A stretch of DNA of 64,000 nucleotides from an uncultured Lachnospiraceae bacterium (GCA_900317585.1 ONHG01000016.1:1-64000); one strand, 5' to 3'. Shown: positions 18,259-28,085, numbered from the stretch's first letter. A program made the numbers and translations. Notes: generated from the letters alone by a model not told the origin.

Positions 18259-18877
18259 CAAGGTTTATCTTCGAATTGCACAGCGAAGTCTTGGGGAGAT
18301 GCTTAGTTATGCAGTGTATGACCTCGGATATGAGCTGGAGGATTATTATAAAAGATTTTTGCAGTCTGAATATAGTATGCGCTTTTCAAAAGGCGATTTA
18401 TTTGTGATAACCGGGATGTCGGGCGCTGAACTTGCGATAAGGGTATTAGATATACCTGATGATGATATAATCATGCCTTCGTACAATACAGCTAAAAGCC
18501 AGGAATATTGGACAGGATGGATTCTGGCATATTACCAATGGGAGAATGGCAAAACCTTTGAAATGATTGATAAAGAGATACCTATTTGTAAAATCAGAAA
18601 TATGTATAATCCTTATCATGAGATGGATATTTCATCTGCCATTTTGAAATTGAGAGAGATGAGTCAGGTATCAAGAGCGGAGACATATCTTAAAAAACTA
18701 CGCAAAAGGGCTGGTATCAGTCAGAGCATTCTTGCGGAAGAAACAGGCATTCCTGTAAAAACTATTCAACAGTATGAACAGCGCAGAAAGGATATAAATA
18801 AGGCACAGGTCGAGTATGTTGTCAGGCTGTCAAAGGCATTGTGCTGTGAACCGCAGGATATTTTGGAGGAAAAATAA
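18242..18877 (+). CDS. HTH (Xre-type) protein with conserved N-terminal domain, candidate antitoxin/regulator
   Basis: 211 residues. The C-terminal ~65 residues form a Cro/C1-type HTH (LRKRAGISQSILAEETGIP, then KTIQQYEQRRKDINKA). The N-terminal ~140 residues (VYLRIAQRSLGEMLSYAVYDL, then SREYWTG-like KSQEYWTGWILAYYQW) form a second domain that I recognise as recurring in Firmicutes beside DUF3990 genes but cannot name. Translation is coupled to the DUF3990 gene by a 17-base overlap. Likely represses its own operon through the palindrome at 17547-17570 and may neutralise the DUF3990 protein. It ends 22 bases from the convergent thiE. Confidence 0.75.
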   Translation: MIYAYDKVYLRIAQRSLGEMLSYAVYDLGYELEDYYKRFLQSEYSMRFSKGDLFVITGMSGAELAIRVLDIPDDDIIMPSYNTAKSQEYWTGWILAYYQWENGKTFEMIDKEIPICKIRNMYNPYHEMDISSAILKLREMSQVSRAETYLKKLRKRAGISQSILAEETGIPVKTIQQYEQRRKDINKAQVEYVVRLSKALCCEPQDILEEK

Positions 18878-18899
18878 AAACTGTGATATAGTCGGTAAA

Positions 18900-19622
18900 T
18901 CATACCCTCATCATCCCCGACATAATACATCCTCCGGCGGCTCCACATTCCATAACCTCAGAAAGTCGCGGAACACTAATGTCTGGCATAGCATCATAAT
19001 CGGATGGTGCATCGGAAGCTATGCTGTCATCGCTTGAAGCAATATTAATGCCGCCGATTGCATAAACCGGTATCCCAACCGCATCACAGACATTTTTGAG
19101 GAAATCAAGTCCGCGCGGAGGCAGTCCTTTTTTGCAGTCGGTTGCAAAAATATGTCCTGCCGTCATATATGTGGCTCCAAGCTGTTCGGCTTTTATGGCA
19201 TCTTCTACAGAGTGGACAGAGGTTCCGATAACCTTGAAGAATTGTTGATAATTGTCAGTGCTTTTTGACATATCTGTGGATATATTGTCAGATATGTCTT
19301 TTTTGACATATGCTTCGAGGATTGGCAATGGCAGATGTATATACGGATGGTCAAGCTCCATTGCTACATTTATAAAGCTGTGCAGCATGCACTGCACATC
19401 ATATTTTTTACACAGAGCAATCACATCGCGTGCCAGAGACAGATATTCTGCCTCTGGCATATCCTTTTCCCTGAGCACAATTGCATGGGGATGGAGCTTA
19501 CAGACACGCTCGAGCTGTTCCATGAACGGACGGCTGCACAGGTGTCTGTTTGTGATAGCGATTATATTATCACTCTGTAAAGCATGTTTTGAGTTTTCGT
19601 ATAAGAGTTTTTCTTTATTCAT
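18900..19622 (-). CDS. thiE: Thiamine phosphate synthase (ThiE/TenI family)
   Basis: 240 residues. TIM-barrel motifs of the family: IVLREKDM (~50), IGTSVHSVEDA (~130), TAGHIFATDCKKGLPPRGL (~150) and VYAIGGI (~185). ThiE joins HMP-PP and the thiazole phosphate to thiamine phosphate. A ~25-residue Asp/Ser-rich insertion follows the IGGI motif, making it longer than usual (~210). The position at the end of a thiSGHE operon supports ThiE, though TenI (thiazole tautomerase) members look similar. Confidence 0.85.
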   Translation of the reverse strand: MNKEKLLYENSKHALQSDNIIAITNRHLCSRPFMEQLERVCKLHPHAIVLREKDMPEAEYLSLARDVIALCKKYDVQCMLHSFINVAMELDHPYIHLPLPILEAYVKKDISDNISTDMSKSTDNYQQFFKVIGTSVHSVEDAIKAEQLGATYMTAGHIFATDCKKGLPPRGLDFLKNVCDAVGIPVYAIGGINIASSDDSIASDAPSDYDAMPDISVPRLSEVMECGAAGGCIMSGMMRV

Positions 19623-19717
19623 ATTTGTTCCTACATATTCATATATACATATTTATACCTGTTAAAATTAAAATGATTACTGATTCTAATTCAAGCATTT
19701 CATTGTTTACAGGATTT

Positions 19718-20983
19718 CTACACGTAAATATAGTCGCTCATCACCGGCTGCAAACCATTGTCGAGCAGTGCATTAAATACTTCATCCACGCTTCTGCCAT
19801 CAGAGATTTCAAACTGGTCATCGCCCTTGTCCTCTATATCGTCCACATGGCTTCCGATTCCGGTGCTGACACCGGCTGAAATCTTGGTGGCGGCGATATT
19901 TACGAGATTGTCACGCACACGCGCTACCTCTCTAGTAGATATGGTGATGCTTGCAAACGGCATGAAGAGCCTGTAAGCGCATACCACCTGAAGGAGCTGT
20001 GTCTCGTGGACATCCTTTGGATTGATACGGTCATTGTTTATGATAGGGCACAGACGAGGGCATGAGAATGCAATCTCGGCCCTTGGATATTTTTTCTGGA
20101 GCAGGTATGCGTGATATCCGGTGGCAAGTGCATCCTTTCTGAAATCATCGAGACCTAAAAGTGCGGCAAAGCCGACACCTCTCATACCGCCCTTAAGAGC
20201 ACGCTCCTGTGCATTTACACGGTAAGGGAAAATTCTCTTGTGTCCGGCAAGGTGAAGAGTCTCGTATTTGTCAGAGTTGTAGGTCTCCTGGAAAACGGTC
20301 ACATAGTCAGCACCGCACTCGTGCAGGTATGCGTAGTCGTCAGAGTTCATAGGATAAACCTCAAGACCTATAACCTTGAAATATTTGCGGGCAATTTTGC
20401 ATGCCTCTCCAATGTATTCGACGTCTGACATTTTCTTGCTCTCACCGGTGAGAATCAGGATTTCCTGAAGACCGGTTTTGGCGATTGCAGCCATTTCCTT
20501 TTCGATTTCTGAGGCATTCAGCTTTGCGCGGTTGATTTTATTGTGACAGTTGAAACCACAGTAGATACAGTAGTTTTCGCAGTAGTTTGATATGTAAAGC
20601 GGCGTAAACATGTACACGCTGTTGCCGAAGTGCTTTCTGGTCTCAAGCTGTGCAGCCTGTGCGATTTCCTCAATAAATGGCTGTGCAGCAGGCGAGAGCA
20701 GAGCCTTGAAATCCTCCAATGTGCGGTATTCGTGGGAAAGTGCCGCGCGTACATCGGCTGCGGTGTATTGGTCGTAGTCGTAGGCATCCATTTCGGCAAC
20801 AACCCTGTCCATGATATCGGAGTCAAGCACCTCCATATCAGGCAGATATTTCATATGGTCTATTCTGTTTTTCTTCATGTCCTCGAGGATTACTTCGTTT
20901 ACAATGCTGTCGTTGAAGTGGTCATCGTGGGCGATATTTGCATTGATATCTTTGTCATTTGTTATATTTGTATCGTTAGTCAT
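19718..20983 (-). CDS. thiH: 2-iminoacetate synthase (radical SAM)
   Basis: 421 residues. The radical-SAM cluster motif CENYCIYCGFNC is at about residue 134. ThiH cleaves tyrosine to dehydroglycine (2-iminoacetate) plus p-cresol for thiazole formation in anaerobes. The N-terminus has an Asn/Asp-rich extension of about 25 residues before the conserved part. Minus-strand site GAAGGGAACACATA ahead of the ATG. The paralogous HydG lies at 34.7 kb. It is separated from thiG by 84 bases that carry palindromic element B. Confidence 0.93.
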   Translation of the reverse strand: MTNDTNITNDKDINANIAHDDHFNDSIVNEVILEDMKKNRIDHMKYLPDMEVLDSDIMDRVVAEMDAYDYDQYTAADVRAALSHEYRTLEDFKALLSPAAQPFIEEIAQAAQLETRKHFGNSVYMFTPLYISNYCENYCIYCGFNCHNKINRAKLNASEIEKEMAAIAKTGLQEILILTGESKKMSDVEYIGEACKIARKYFKVIGLEVYPMNSDDYAYLHECGADYVTVFQETYNSDKYETLHLAGHKRIFPYRVNAQERALKGGMRGVGFAALLGLDDFRKDALATGYHAYLLQKKYPRAEIAFSCPRLCPIINNDRINPKDVHETQLLQVVCAYRLFMPFASITISTREVARVRDNLVNIAATKISAGVSTGIGSHVDDIEDKGDDQFEISDGRSVDEVFNALLDNGLQPVMSDYIYV

Positions 20984-21027
20984 TATGTGTTCCCTTCAAA
21001 AGCTGATTATCATATTTATGCTTTAAA

Positions 21028-21070
21028 TGATATGAGGGTCAAAAGGTATTTTGCCACTCATTTATGATTA
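21028..21070. repeat. Short palindromic element, copy B
   Basis: ATGAGGGTCAAAA / TTTTGCCACTCAT arms around a GGTA loop, followed by TTATGATTA, as in the element at 49.7 kb. It sits between thiG and thiH inside the operon and provides the thiG stop codon (TAA at 21068-21070, minus strand). In the transcript it would form a hairpin. Confidence 0.8.
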
Positions 21071-21856
21071 GTCGCGCAGATATCCTGTCAGAGGAGATGA
21101 TGCGCTGGCTCCTTTGGTCAGAGTGCGTCCGAGTCCTGACAGATAAGCCATTCTTCCGGCCTCGATAGCCTTTTTAAATGCCTCCGCCATTATCTCAACA
21201 TCACCGGCTGTTGCAACAGCGGTGTTTGCCATGACTGCGGCAGCACCCATTTCCATAGCCTCGCATGCCTGCGAAGGACGGCCTATGCCTGCATCCACGA
21301 TGATAGGCAGGTCGATTTCGTCAATCAGAATCTGGATAAATTCCTTTGTGCAGATACCCTTGTTTGAGCCGATTGGCGCACCGAGAGGCATGATGCAGGC
21401 AGCGCCGGCGTTTGCAAGGTCTCTTGCCACGTTGAGGTCAGGATACATGTAAGGCATTACGACAAAGCCCTCCTTGGCAAGAATCTCTGTAGCCTTTATT
21501 GTCTCAAAGTTGTCCGGAAGCAGATATTTGCTGTCGCGCATGATTTCAATTTTTACGAAATCTCCACAGCCCAGCTCGCGGGATAAACGTGCGATTCTTA
21601 CAGCCTCATCGGCATTTCTGGCGCCTGATGTGTTTGGAAGCAGTGTGACATTGTCCGGAATATAGTCGAGGATGTTTGCCAGTCCTCCATCGTTTGCACG
21701 GCGCAGAGCCAGTGTGATAATCTGTGCATCAGCCTTCTCAATGCAGGCCTTTACCAGGTCGAGTGAAAACTTTCCCGATCCAAGGATGAAACGTGATGTA
21801 AACTCGTGACCTCCTAAAACTAATTTGTCGTTTGCTAAATCTATATTTTTACTCAT
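21068..21856 (-). CDS. thiG: Thiazole synthase
   Basis: 262 residues, family size. Motifs: FILGSGKF (~23), ALRRAN (~49), [16 protein letters not shown] (~73), the phosphate-binding [11 protein letters not shown] (~187) and [13 protein letters not shown] (~210). ThiG forms the thiazole ring from DXP, ThiS thiocarboxylate and dehydroglycine using a Schiff-base Lys. A good GGAG site (TAAGGAGTTAATC) precedes the ATG. Second gene of the operon, 51 bases after thiS. Confidence 0.95.
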   Translation of the reverse strand: MSKNIDLANDKLVLGGHEFTSRFILGSGKFSLDLVKACIEKADAQIITLALRRANDGGLANILDYIPDNVTLLPNTSGARNADEAVRIARLSRELGCGDFVKIEIMRDSKYLLPDNFETIKATEILAKEGFVVMPYMYPDLNVARDLANAGAACIMPLGAPIGSNKGICTKEFIQILIDEIDLPIIVDAGIGRPSQACEAMEMGAAAVMANTAVATAGDVEIMAEAFKKAIEAGRMAYLSGLGRTLTKGASASSPLTGYLRD

Positions 21857-21907
21857 GATTAACTCCTTATGTTTTTATTGATGGTGTAAAAAAGTGTTTG
21901 TTTTTAA

Positions 21908-22105
21908 TCAGCCCCCGCCCATAAAGCTTAAAATCTCTACCACATCGCCGTCGGCGATAGCAGTGCTGTCATACTCAGTCTTTGGAAGAATCTCTTCATT
22001 CAGCTCCACAACGATGTGCTTAGGGTTGTAATTGTTAGCTGAAAGATACTGCGAAACAGTCATGCCGCATACATCTGCAGCTTCTTTACCGTTGATTTTT
22101 ACCAT
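21908..22105 (-). CDS. thiS: Sulfur carrier protein ThiS
   Basis: 65 residues, beta-grasp, ending in the required Gly-Gly (FMGGG). N-terminal VKINGKEAADV and TVSQYLSANN are typical. The C-terminal glycine is normally adenylated by ThiF and thiocarboxylated; thiF is missing from this cluster. Strong GGAAAGGAGACGCACA site on the minus strand. First gene of thiSGHE, behind the attenuator-like leader. Confidence 0.93.
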   Translation of the reverse strand: MVKINGKEAADVCGMTVSQYLSANNYNPKHIVVELNEEILPKTEYDSTAIADGDVVEILSFMGGG

Positions 22106-22167
22106 TGTGCGTCTCCTTTCCGGATTGAGATGTGGAAAAAGCGGGGATTATCCCGAAGCAATATACT

Positions 22168-22222
22168 AAAAAAGAGTTCACAAAGTAATACACCCGCGGT
22201 GGTGTACCCCTTCATGAACTCT
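22168..22222 (-). terminator. Attenuator-like hairpin in thi leader
   Basis: Reading the minus strand: AGAGTTCA ... TACACC/GGTGTA ... TGAACTCT followed by a T run (A6 on the plus strand at 22168-22173). A nested 8-bp and 6-bp stem with U tract forms an intrinsic terminator about 60 bases before thiS. Just upstream, TGAAC-AGA-GTTCA can form a competing hairpin with the left arm. Confidence 0.75.
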
Positions 22223-22301
22223 GTTCACTCTCAAAAATCCGTTATTAAACTATGTAAATATGTAAAATTAAAAGGGAGATACCAATAATTTTACAAACAT
22301 G

Positions 22302-22330
22302 AGTATAGTACCTTACACCGGCAAAGTCAA
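22302..22330 (-). promoter_or_regulatory. Promoter of thiSGHE operon
   Basis: On the minus strand, TTGACT (22330-22325), 17-bp spacer, TATACT (22307-22302). Start point near 22295, giving a leader of about 190 bases that includes the terminator at 22168-22222 and an upstream hairpin GTAAAATTA/TAATTTTAC. Confidence 0.7.
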
Positions 22331-22600
22331 CTGATTTTTAATAAAACCGCATTACATTACTGATATGTAGTAACTGCATTACAACAATTTCCAACAAATT
22401 TTACATAACGCAGACAGTATATTTTCATTAGAATGATATGTTAAAAAAGTAATAAAAATGGTTCTAAGGTATTGTGATGTTTATGATTGATTTTATTTGC
22501 ATATGAATATATAATTTTGTGTATGAGTGAATTACAGTTAATGATAAATTCACAAAGAAATTTGCATAATTATCCATGCAGAAATCAGGAGTACACACAT

Positions 22601-25600
22601 ATGAAAAAGAAAGTCCAAAAAACAGCAGATACTACAGCCACTAAAACCACTACAGACAGCATTATCGACGAAACCCTCTACGGAGAAGTCATTTCAAAGC
22701 ACGAGGCTGATGCCTCCGATAGGAAGATGGGCATTCATGCGCAGGATGAGTATAGGTATTTCAATTTAAGGAAGATAAAGGATTCCTTTGAACTGACAGC
22801 AAAAACGCGCAAGGATTGTCAGGAAATTTTGAAAAGAGGAAAGCTTAAGCTGGAGAATTTTTCGAGCGGCTTTGTAGAATCGGTGAGCCGTGAGCCGGTA
22901 TGCCGTTTTATCTGCACAGGATACGAGGAAAAATACGGATATAAGACAGGAATTAAGGTCACGCTTTATGTGTCAAAAAATAAGGTGATTAACTTTGAGT
23001 GTGATTGTGATGAGTGCATGGGCAGATATTATTGGGCAAAAAATCATCACTGTAAGTACACTGCAGCCGCTTTAGATATTGCACTTGATTATCTGGAAAA
23101 AAATGACAATATGGATGCGACTGACACTGCCGGTCGTCAGGTGATAAACAGCTTTGCAAAAAGGAAGCGCTCGAAGGTGATATCTGCGAGCAGGCAGCAG
23201 GAGAATTCGCTTACGCTTGAGCCAAGACTTGTGTGCAAGGACAAGAACATAAGCCTTTCATTCAAGGTCGGTGAGGATAAGATGTTTGTAGTAAAGGACC
23301 TTACACATTTTGCAGATTTGGTACAGAAGTCAGAGACAGAGGTGTATGGCAGCAATACAAATATTAATCACGGTATACAGAACTTTACCGCGTCTTCCAG
23401 AAAATGGGTGGATTTCATCCAGGACTGTGTAGCAGAGGAAAATCGCCTGAAAAAGTCACTGGAGGAGGCTACATGGAAAAGCATAAGGAAAAAGGTTTCG
23501 TCGCTTGAGCTGTACGGATGGCGTGTAGACAGGCTCTATGAGCTGATGGAGAATGCCGGAGTCAACTACGAGGATCGCGATACAAAGACTAAGAGTGTCA
23601 TAAAGGGTGTGGTAAGGGATCCGAAGCTTATCATGTCAATCCGTCCGCTCATGGAGGGCAGAGTGTTTCAGGGAATAAAGGCGATAATCACTTTTCCACA
23701 CATGTACATAGGAAGCGGAAAAATGTACTTTATGGATGCGGATGCAAAGCAGCTTTGCAGGGTTACTCCTGAGTTTTACGAGCATTTGGGACCGCTTCTG
23801 TCAAAGGATGAGTACAACGACTATGGAGTGCTGAGCTTAAATATAGGAAGGAATAATCTGTCAGATTTTTATTATGGGGCGCTTCCGGAGCTTTCTGAAC
23901 ATGTGGATATCATAGAGGATAAACCTGAGCTTATTGAGCAATATCTGCTTCCTGAGACGATATTTTCATTTTATCTGGATGCGGATAATGATGATGTGGA
24001 CTGCAGGGTTATAGCAGAGTACGGAGACAAAAAATGCTCCTGCCTTGATATGTACAGACCTGATGTGAAGGTTGAGAGCTTCAGAGTGGCTTTCAAGGAG
24101 CGTGAGGTGTTGGATATACTCAGGCAGTTTATGCCTGTTGTGAATCTGAAAAATGACAGAATATGCTGCGGCGGCGATGAGGACAGGATATATGATGTGG
24201 TAACAGGCGGCGTGGAGGAGCTTGCGAAACTCGGAAATGTCTACTGCACGAGCCGTTTCAAGAACGTGGGAAAGACAAAGGGCGCCAGTGTAAGTGTAGG
24301 CGTGAGTGTGTCAAGCGGTATGCTTGAACTCGACCTTCTGACACAGGATATGAGCGAGGATGAGCTTTTAGAGCTGCTCAAAAACTATAAGAGAAACAGC
24401 AGATATTACCGTTTCAAGAGCGGTGAGTTTGTTGATTTGCAGCAGTCGTCACTGCAGATGCTGTTTGAGATGATGGAATCGCTTCACATGTCACCGAAGG
24501 ATTTTGTGAAGGGAAAGATGCACCTGCCATTGTACCGCACACTTTACCTTGACAAGATGCTCGAGGAGCATAGTGAGGTCTACAACACGAGAGATGTCCA
24601 GTTCAAGCAGATTATTAAGAACATGAAGTCGGTTTCAGAGTCAGACTATGATGTTCCGCCATCGCTTGATAAAATCATGAGAAACTACCAGAAAAACGGC
24701 TTCAGATGGATGAGAACACTTGAGGACTGTGGCTTTGGCGGTATACTGGCCGATGATATGGGACTTGGAAAGACACTGCAGACTATATCAGTACTGCTTT
24801 CTGCAAAGGAAAACGGCATAGAGGGCACATCACTTATTGTGTCTCCGGCATCACTTGTGTTCAACTGGGGAGAGGAATTTGAAAAGTTTGCTCCGCAGCT
24901 TAAGGTAGCGCTGCTTGCAGGAAAGGCGGAAGACAGGACACAGATAATATCAGATTATGATAAATATGATGTGCTTGTCACATCCTATGATGTTTTAAAG
25001 AGAGATATAGACCAATACGATGGCAAGGCTTTTTCATATGAGGTCATAGATGAGGCACAGTACATAAAGAATCAGACGACAGCCGCAGCAAAGGCAGTCA
25101 AGCTGATAAACAGCAGGGCACGCTTCGCACTGACAGGAACTCCGATAGAAAACAGGCTCAGTGAGCTTTGGAGCATATTCGATTATCTGATGCCGGGCTT
25201 TTTGTATACATATGATGCATTCAGGCGTGATTTTGAGAATCCTATCGTCAAATATGAGGATGAGGAAATGATGGGGCGCTTACAGAAGATGGTCAAGCCG
25301 TTTATCATGAGACGTCTGAAAAAGGATGTGCTCAAGGATCTGCCGGATAAGCTTGAGGAGTCGAGAGTAGTGCGGTTTGACGGTGAGCAGCGCAGACTCT
25401 ATGATGCACAGGTTGTCCGCATGAAAAACGAGCTCGCAGGCGGTAATGAGGAGGATTTCAACAAGAACAAGCTCAAGGTGCTTGCAGAGCTTATGAAAAT
25501 CAGGCAGATATGCTGCGACCCGCATCTGTGTTTTGAAAACTACAATGGTCCATCGGCAAAGCTTGAGTCGTGCCTCGAGCTCATAGACAGTGCAATAGAG

Positions 25601-26065
25601 GGTGGTCACAAGATACTGCTCTTCTCACAGTTTACGAGCATGCTTGCAATCATAGAGGATGAACTCAGGAAAAAGGATATAAGCTTTTACAAGATAACAG
25701 GAGAGACCTCAAAGCAGGACAGGCTTTCCATGGTAAAGCAGTTCAATGAGGATGACACACCGATTTTCCTTATTTCCTTAAAGGCAGGCGGGGTCGGACT
25801 GAACCTGACCGGTGCAGACGTGGTCATCCACTATGATCCATGGTGGAACGTGGCTGTCCAGAATCAGGCAACAGACCGTGCGCACAGAATCGGACAGACC
25901 AAAAAGGTCACTGTGTACAAGATGATTGCAAAGGGCACCATCGAGGAAAAAATCATGAAGCTGCAGGAGACAAAGAAGGATCTTGCCGACAATATCATAA
26001 ACGGAGATAATGTCGGAATTGGCAGCATGTCAAAGGATGATATCATGGAGCTCCTCGGAGTGTGA
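22601..26065 (+). CDS. SNF2-family helicase with SWIM zinc finger
   Basis: 1154 residues. N-terminal SWIM finger (C-x-C...H-x-C pattern CDCDECMG...HHCKYTAA, about residues 130-150), then a bacterial SNF2-associated domain, then the ATPase core: DDMGLGKT (about 717), DEAQ (about 815), LTGTPIENR, and helicase C motifs KAGGVGLNL and RAHRIGQ (about 1090). Such proteins translocate on double-stranded DNA and remodel bound proteins or polymerase. The ATG at 22601 follows AGGAGTACACACAT; the open frame extends 38 codons upstream without a site. It stands alone, divergent from thi. Confidence 0.93.
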   Translation: MKKKVQKTADTTATKTTTDSIIDETLYGEVISKHEADASDRKMGIHAQDEYRYFNLRKIKDSFELTAKTRKDCQEILKRGKLKLENFSSGFVESVSREPVCRFICTGYEEKYGYKTGIKVTLYVSKNKVINFECDCDECMGRYYWAKNHHCKYTAAALDIALDYLEKNDNMDATDTAGRQVINSFAKRKRSKVISASRQQENSLTLEPRLVCKDKNISLSFKVGEDKMFVVKDLTHFADLVQKSETEVYGSNTNINHGIQNFTASSRKWVDFIQDCVAEENRLKKSLEEATWKSIRKKVSSLELYGWRVDRLYELMENAGVNYEDRDTKTKSVIKGVVRDPKLIMSIRPLMEGRVFQGIKAIITFPHMYIGSGKMYFMDADAKQLCRVTPEFYEHLGPLLSKDEYNDYGVLSLNIGRNNLSDFYYGALPELSEHVDIIEDKPELIEQYLLPETIFSFYLDADNDDVDCRVIAEYGDKKCSCLDMYRPDVKVESFRVAFKEREVLDILRQFMPVVNLKNDRICCGGDEDRIYDVVTGGVEELAKLGNVYCTSRFKNVGKTKGASVSVGVSVSSGMLELDLLTQDMSEDELLELLKNYKRNSRYYRFKSGEFVDLQQSSLQMLFEMMESLHMSPKDFVKGKMHLPLYRTLYLDKMLEEHSEVYNTRDVQFKQIIKNMKSVSESDYDVPPSLDKIMRNYQKNGFRWMRTLEDCGFGGILADDMGLGKTLQTISVLLSAKENGIEGTSLIVSPASLVFNWGEEFEKFAPQLKVALLAGKAEDRTQIISDYDKYDVLVTSYDVLKRDIDQYDGKAFSYEVIDEAQYIKNQTTAAAKAVKLINSRARFALTGTPIENRLSELWSIFDYLMPGFLYTYDAFRRDFENPIVKYEDEEMMGRLQKMVKPFIMRRLKKDVLKDLPDKLEESRVVRFDGEQRRLYDAQVVRMKNELAGGNEEDFNKNKLKVLAELMKIRQICCDPHLCFENYNGPSAKLESCLELIDSAIEGGHKILLFSQFTSMLAIIEDELRKKDISFYKITGETSKQDRLSMVKQFNEDDTPIFLISLKAGGVGLNLTGADVVIHYDPWWNVAVQNQATDRAHRIGQTKKVTVYKMIAKGTIEEKIMKLQETKKDLADNIINGDNVGIGSMSKDDIMELLGV

Positions 26066-26219
26066 TAATTGATCCTGCCTGCGTGCAAGTAGGATACATC
26101 ATTTTTCCCTTCAATGGATCTGAATAGTTACTGATTTTGCATAAAAAGTGTATATTCACACATAAACAAAACAAAATACGAATTTTATCGAAAAACTTAC
26201 TTATAAAGTTTCTCAGCTC

Positions 26220-26248
26220 TTGAACTTAAAAATGATTGATAGTATAAT
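26220..26248 (+). promoter_or_regulatory. Promoter of pgi
   Basis: TTGAAC (26220-26225), 17-bp spacer, TATAAT (26243-26248), about 40 bases before the pgi ribosome site. Nothing else is seen in the gap 26066-26295. Confidence 0.8.
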
Positions 26249-26295
26249 TTAAGCGATTGGTGAAAATAAGATTAAATGATAAGGAGGAAATCGCA

Positions 26296-27876
26296 ATGAT
26301 TACCTGGAACAACTTGGATACCCTGGAATCCTTCAAGGAGCTTTCTAAAGTGGGACGTGTTGACATAAAAGAGGCCATGTCAGGAGACAATGGCGCTAAG
26401 CGTGTCAAGGAGTACAACATCCCAATGGCAGAGGGATTCACTTACAACTTCGCTGCAAAGCAGGTGGACGCAGATGTGCTTGAGGCACTTGCAAAGCTTG
26501 CAAAGGAGGCACAGCTTACAGAGAAATTTGAGGCACTTTACAATGGTGCTGTTATCAATACAGGTGAGAACCGTCTCGTTCTTCACCAGCTTACCCGTGG
26601 ACAGCTCGGAGATGCTGTAGTGGCAGACGGAGTTGACAAGCGTAAATTCTACGTAGAGCAGCAGGAGAGAATCGCTGAGTTCGCAAACAAGGTTCACTCA
26701 GGAGAGATTACAAACGCAGCAGGAGAGAAGTTTACAACAGTTGTTCAGATAGGAATCGGCGGAAGCGATTTAGGACCTCGTGCTATGTACTTAGCACTTG
26801 AGAACTGGGCAAAGAAAAACGGCAGCTTCAAGATGGAAGCCAAATTCATCAGCAATGTTGATCCTGATGATGCGGCAAGCGTACTTGCATCAGTTGACGT
26901 AGCTCACTCTATTTTTATATTAGTATCAAAATCAGGTACAACACTTGAGACTCTTACCAATGAGTCATTCGTGAAGGATGCATTAAAGAACGCAGGACTT
27001 GATGCTTCTAAGCACATGATTGCTGTAACAAGCGAGACATCACCACTTGCAAAGAGCGATGATTACCTTGCAGCCTTCTTCATGGACGATTACATCGGAG
27101 GACGTTACTCATCAACATCAGCAGTTGGTGGAGCAGTTCTCTCACTTGCATTCGGTCCGGAGGTATTTGCACAGTTCCTCGACGGAGCAGCAGCAGAGGA
27201 TAAGCTTTCAAAGAATGCAGACATCATGGAGAATCCTGAGATGCTCGACGCACTCATCGGTGTTTACGAGAGAAACGTACTCGGATATCCTAGCACAGCA
27301 GTGCTTCCATACTCACAGGCACTCAGCCGTTTCCCTGCACATTTACAGCAGGCTGATATGGAGTCAAACGGCAAGTCAGTTAACCGATTCGGTGAGCCTG
27401 TAGATTATGTGACAGGACCGGTTATCTTCGGTGAGCCTGGAACAAACGGACAGCACTCATTCTATCAGCTCCTTCATCAGGGAACAGATATTGTGCCACT
27501 CCAGTTCATTGGCTTCAAGAACAACCAGCTTGATACAGATGTAGTCATCCAGGACAGCACAAGCCAGCAGAAGCTCTGCGCAAACGTAGCAGCTCAGATA
27601 GTTGCATTTGCATGTGGTAAGGCAGACGAAAACAAGAACAAGAACTTCGAGGGTGGACGTCCTTCAAGCATCATCATTGGAGACCAGGTAAATCCTGCAT
27701 CTCTTGGTGCGCTCCTTGCACATTTTGAGAACAAGATCATGTTCCAGGGCTTCTTATGGAATGTAAACAGCTTCGATCAGGAAGGTGTTCAGCTTGGAAA
27801 GATACTTGCAAAGAAGGTTCTCGCACATGAGACAGACGGAGCACTTAAGGAGCTCAGCGATATGCTTAATATTTAG
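26296..27876 (+). CDS. pgi: Glucose-6-phosphate isomerase
   Basis: 526 residues. Converts glucose 6-phosphate and fructose 6-phosphate. SIS-domain motifs: QIGIGGSDLGPRAMYLAL (~150), VSKSGTTLETLTNESF (~215) and FLWNVNSFDQEGVQLGK near the C-terminus, the latter with the catalytic Lys region. The ATG at 26296 follows AAGGAGGAAATCGCA. Codon use is strongly biased (frequent GCA, CTT/CTC, GGA), consistent with high expression. Single gene with its own promoter and a strong terminator. Confidence 0.96.
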   Translation: MITWNNLDTLESFKELSKVGRVDIKEAMSGDNGAKRVKEYNIPMAEGFTYNFAAKQVDADVLEALAKLAKEAQLTEKFEALYNGAVINTGENRLVLHQLTRGQLGDAVVADGVDKRKFYVEQQERIAEFANKVHSGEITNAAGEKFTTVVQIGIGGSDLGPRAMYLALENWAKKNGSFKMEAKFISNVDPDDAASVLASVDVAHSIFILVSKSGTTLETLTNESFVKDALKNAGLDASKHMIAVTSETSPLAKSDDYLAAFFMDDYIGGRYSSTSAVGGAVLSLAFGPEVFAQFLDGAAAEDKLSKNADIMENPEMLDALIGVYERNVLGYPSTAVLPYSQALSRFPAHLQQADMESNGKSVNRFGEPVDYVTGPVIFGEPGTNGQHSFYQLLHQGTDIVPLQFIGFKNNQLDTDVVIQDSTSQQKLCANVAAQIVAFACGKADENKNKNFEGGRPSSIIIGDQVNPASLGALLAHFENKIMFQGFLWNVNSFDQEGVQLGKILAKKVLAHETDGALKELSDMLNI

Positions 27877-27913
27877 TACATCGAATAATAAGTTAAGATA
27901 CAGAAATATAAAA

Positions 27914-27956
27914 ACGAGCCGCAATCCTGTGGGTATCAGGATTGCGGCTCGTTTTG
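27914..27956. terminator. Intrinsic terminator after pgi
   Basis: ACGAGCCGCAATCCTG / CAGGATTGCGGCTCGT arms followed by TTTTGTT; the other side is AAAA-rich, so it may also serve the minus-strand genes. Confidence 0.93.
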
Positions 27957-28085
27957 TTCTGCCATAAATCATCCGGGTAAAGATGATTTATGGTTACTGT
28001 TAGGTGTGAACAGTAACGATTTATGACGAATTGGGTGAGATAATTTATTTAGGTTTATAGTTACTAATGTTGATAAATGTTATCA

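Noticed and set aside
22106-22300. TPP riboswitch before thiS
   Set aside because: The CTGAGA and ACCTGATCTGG-like blocks of the THI element were searched for by eye and not found; only a terminator hairpin and small stems are visible.
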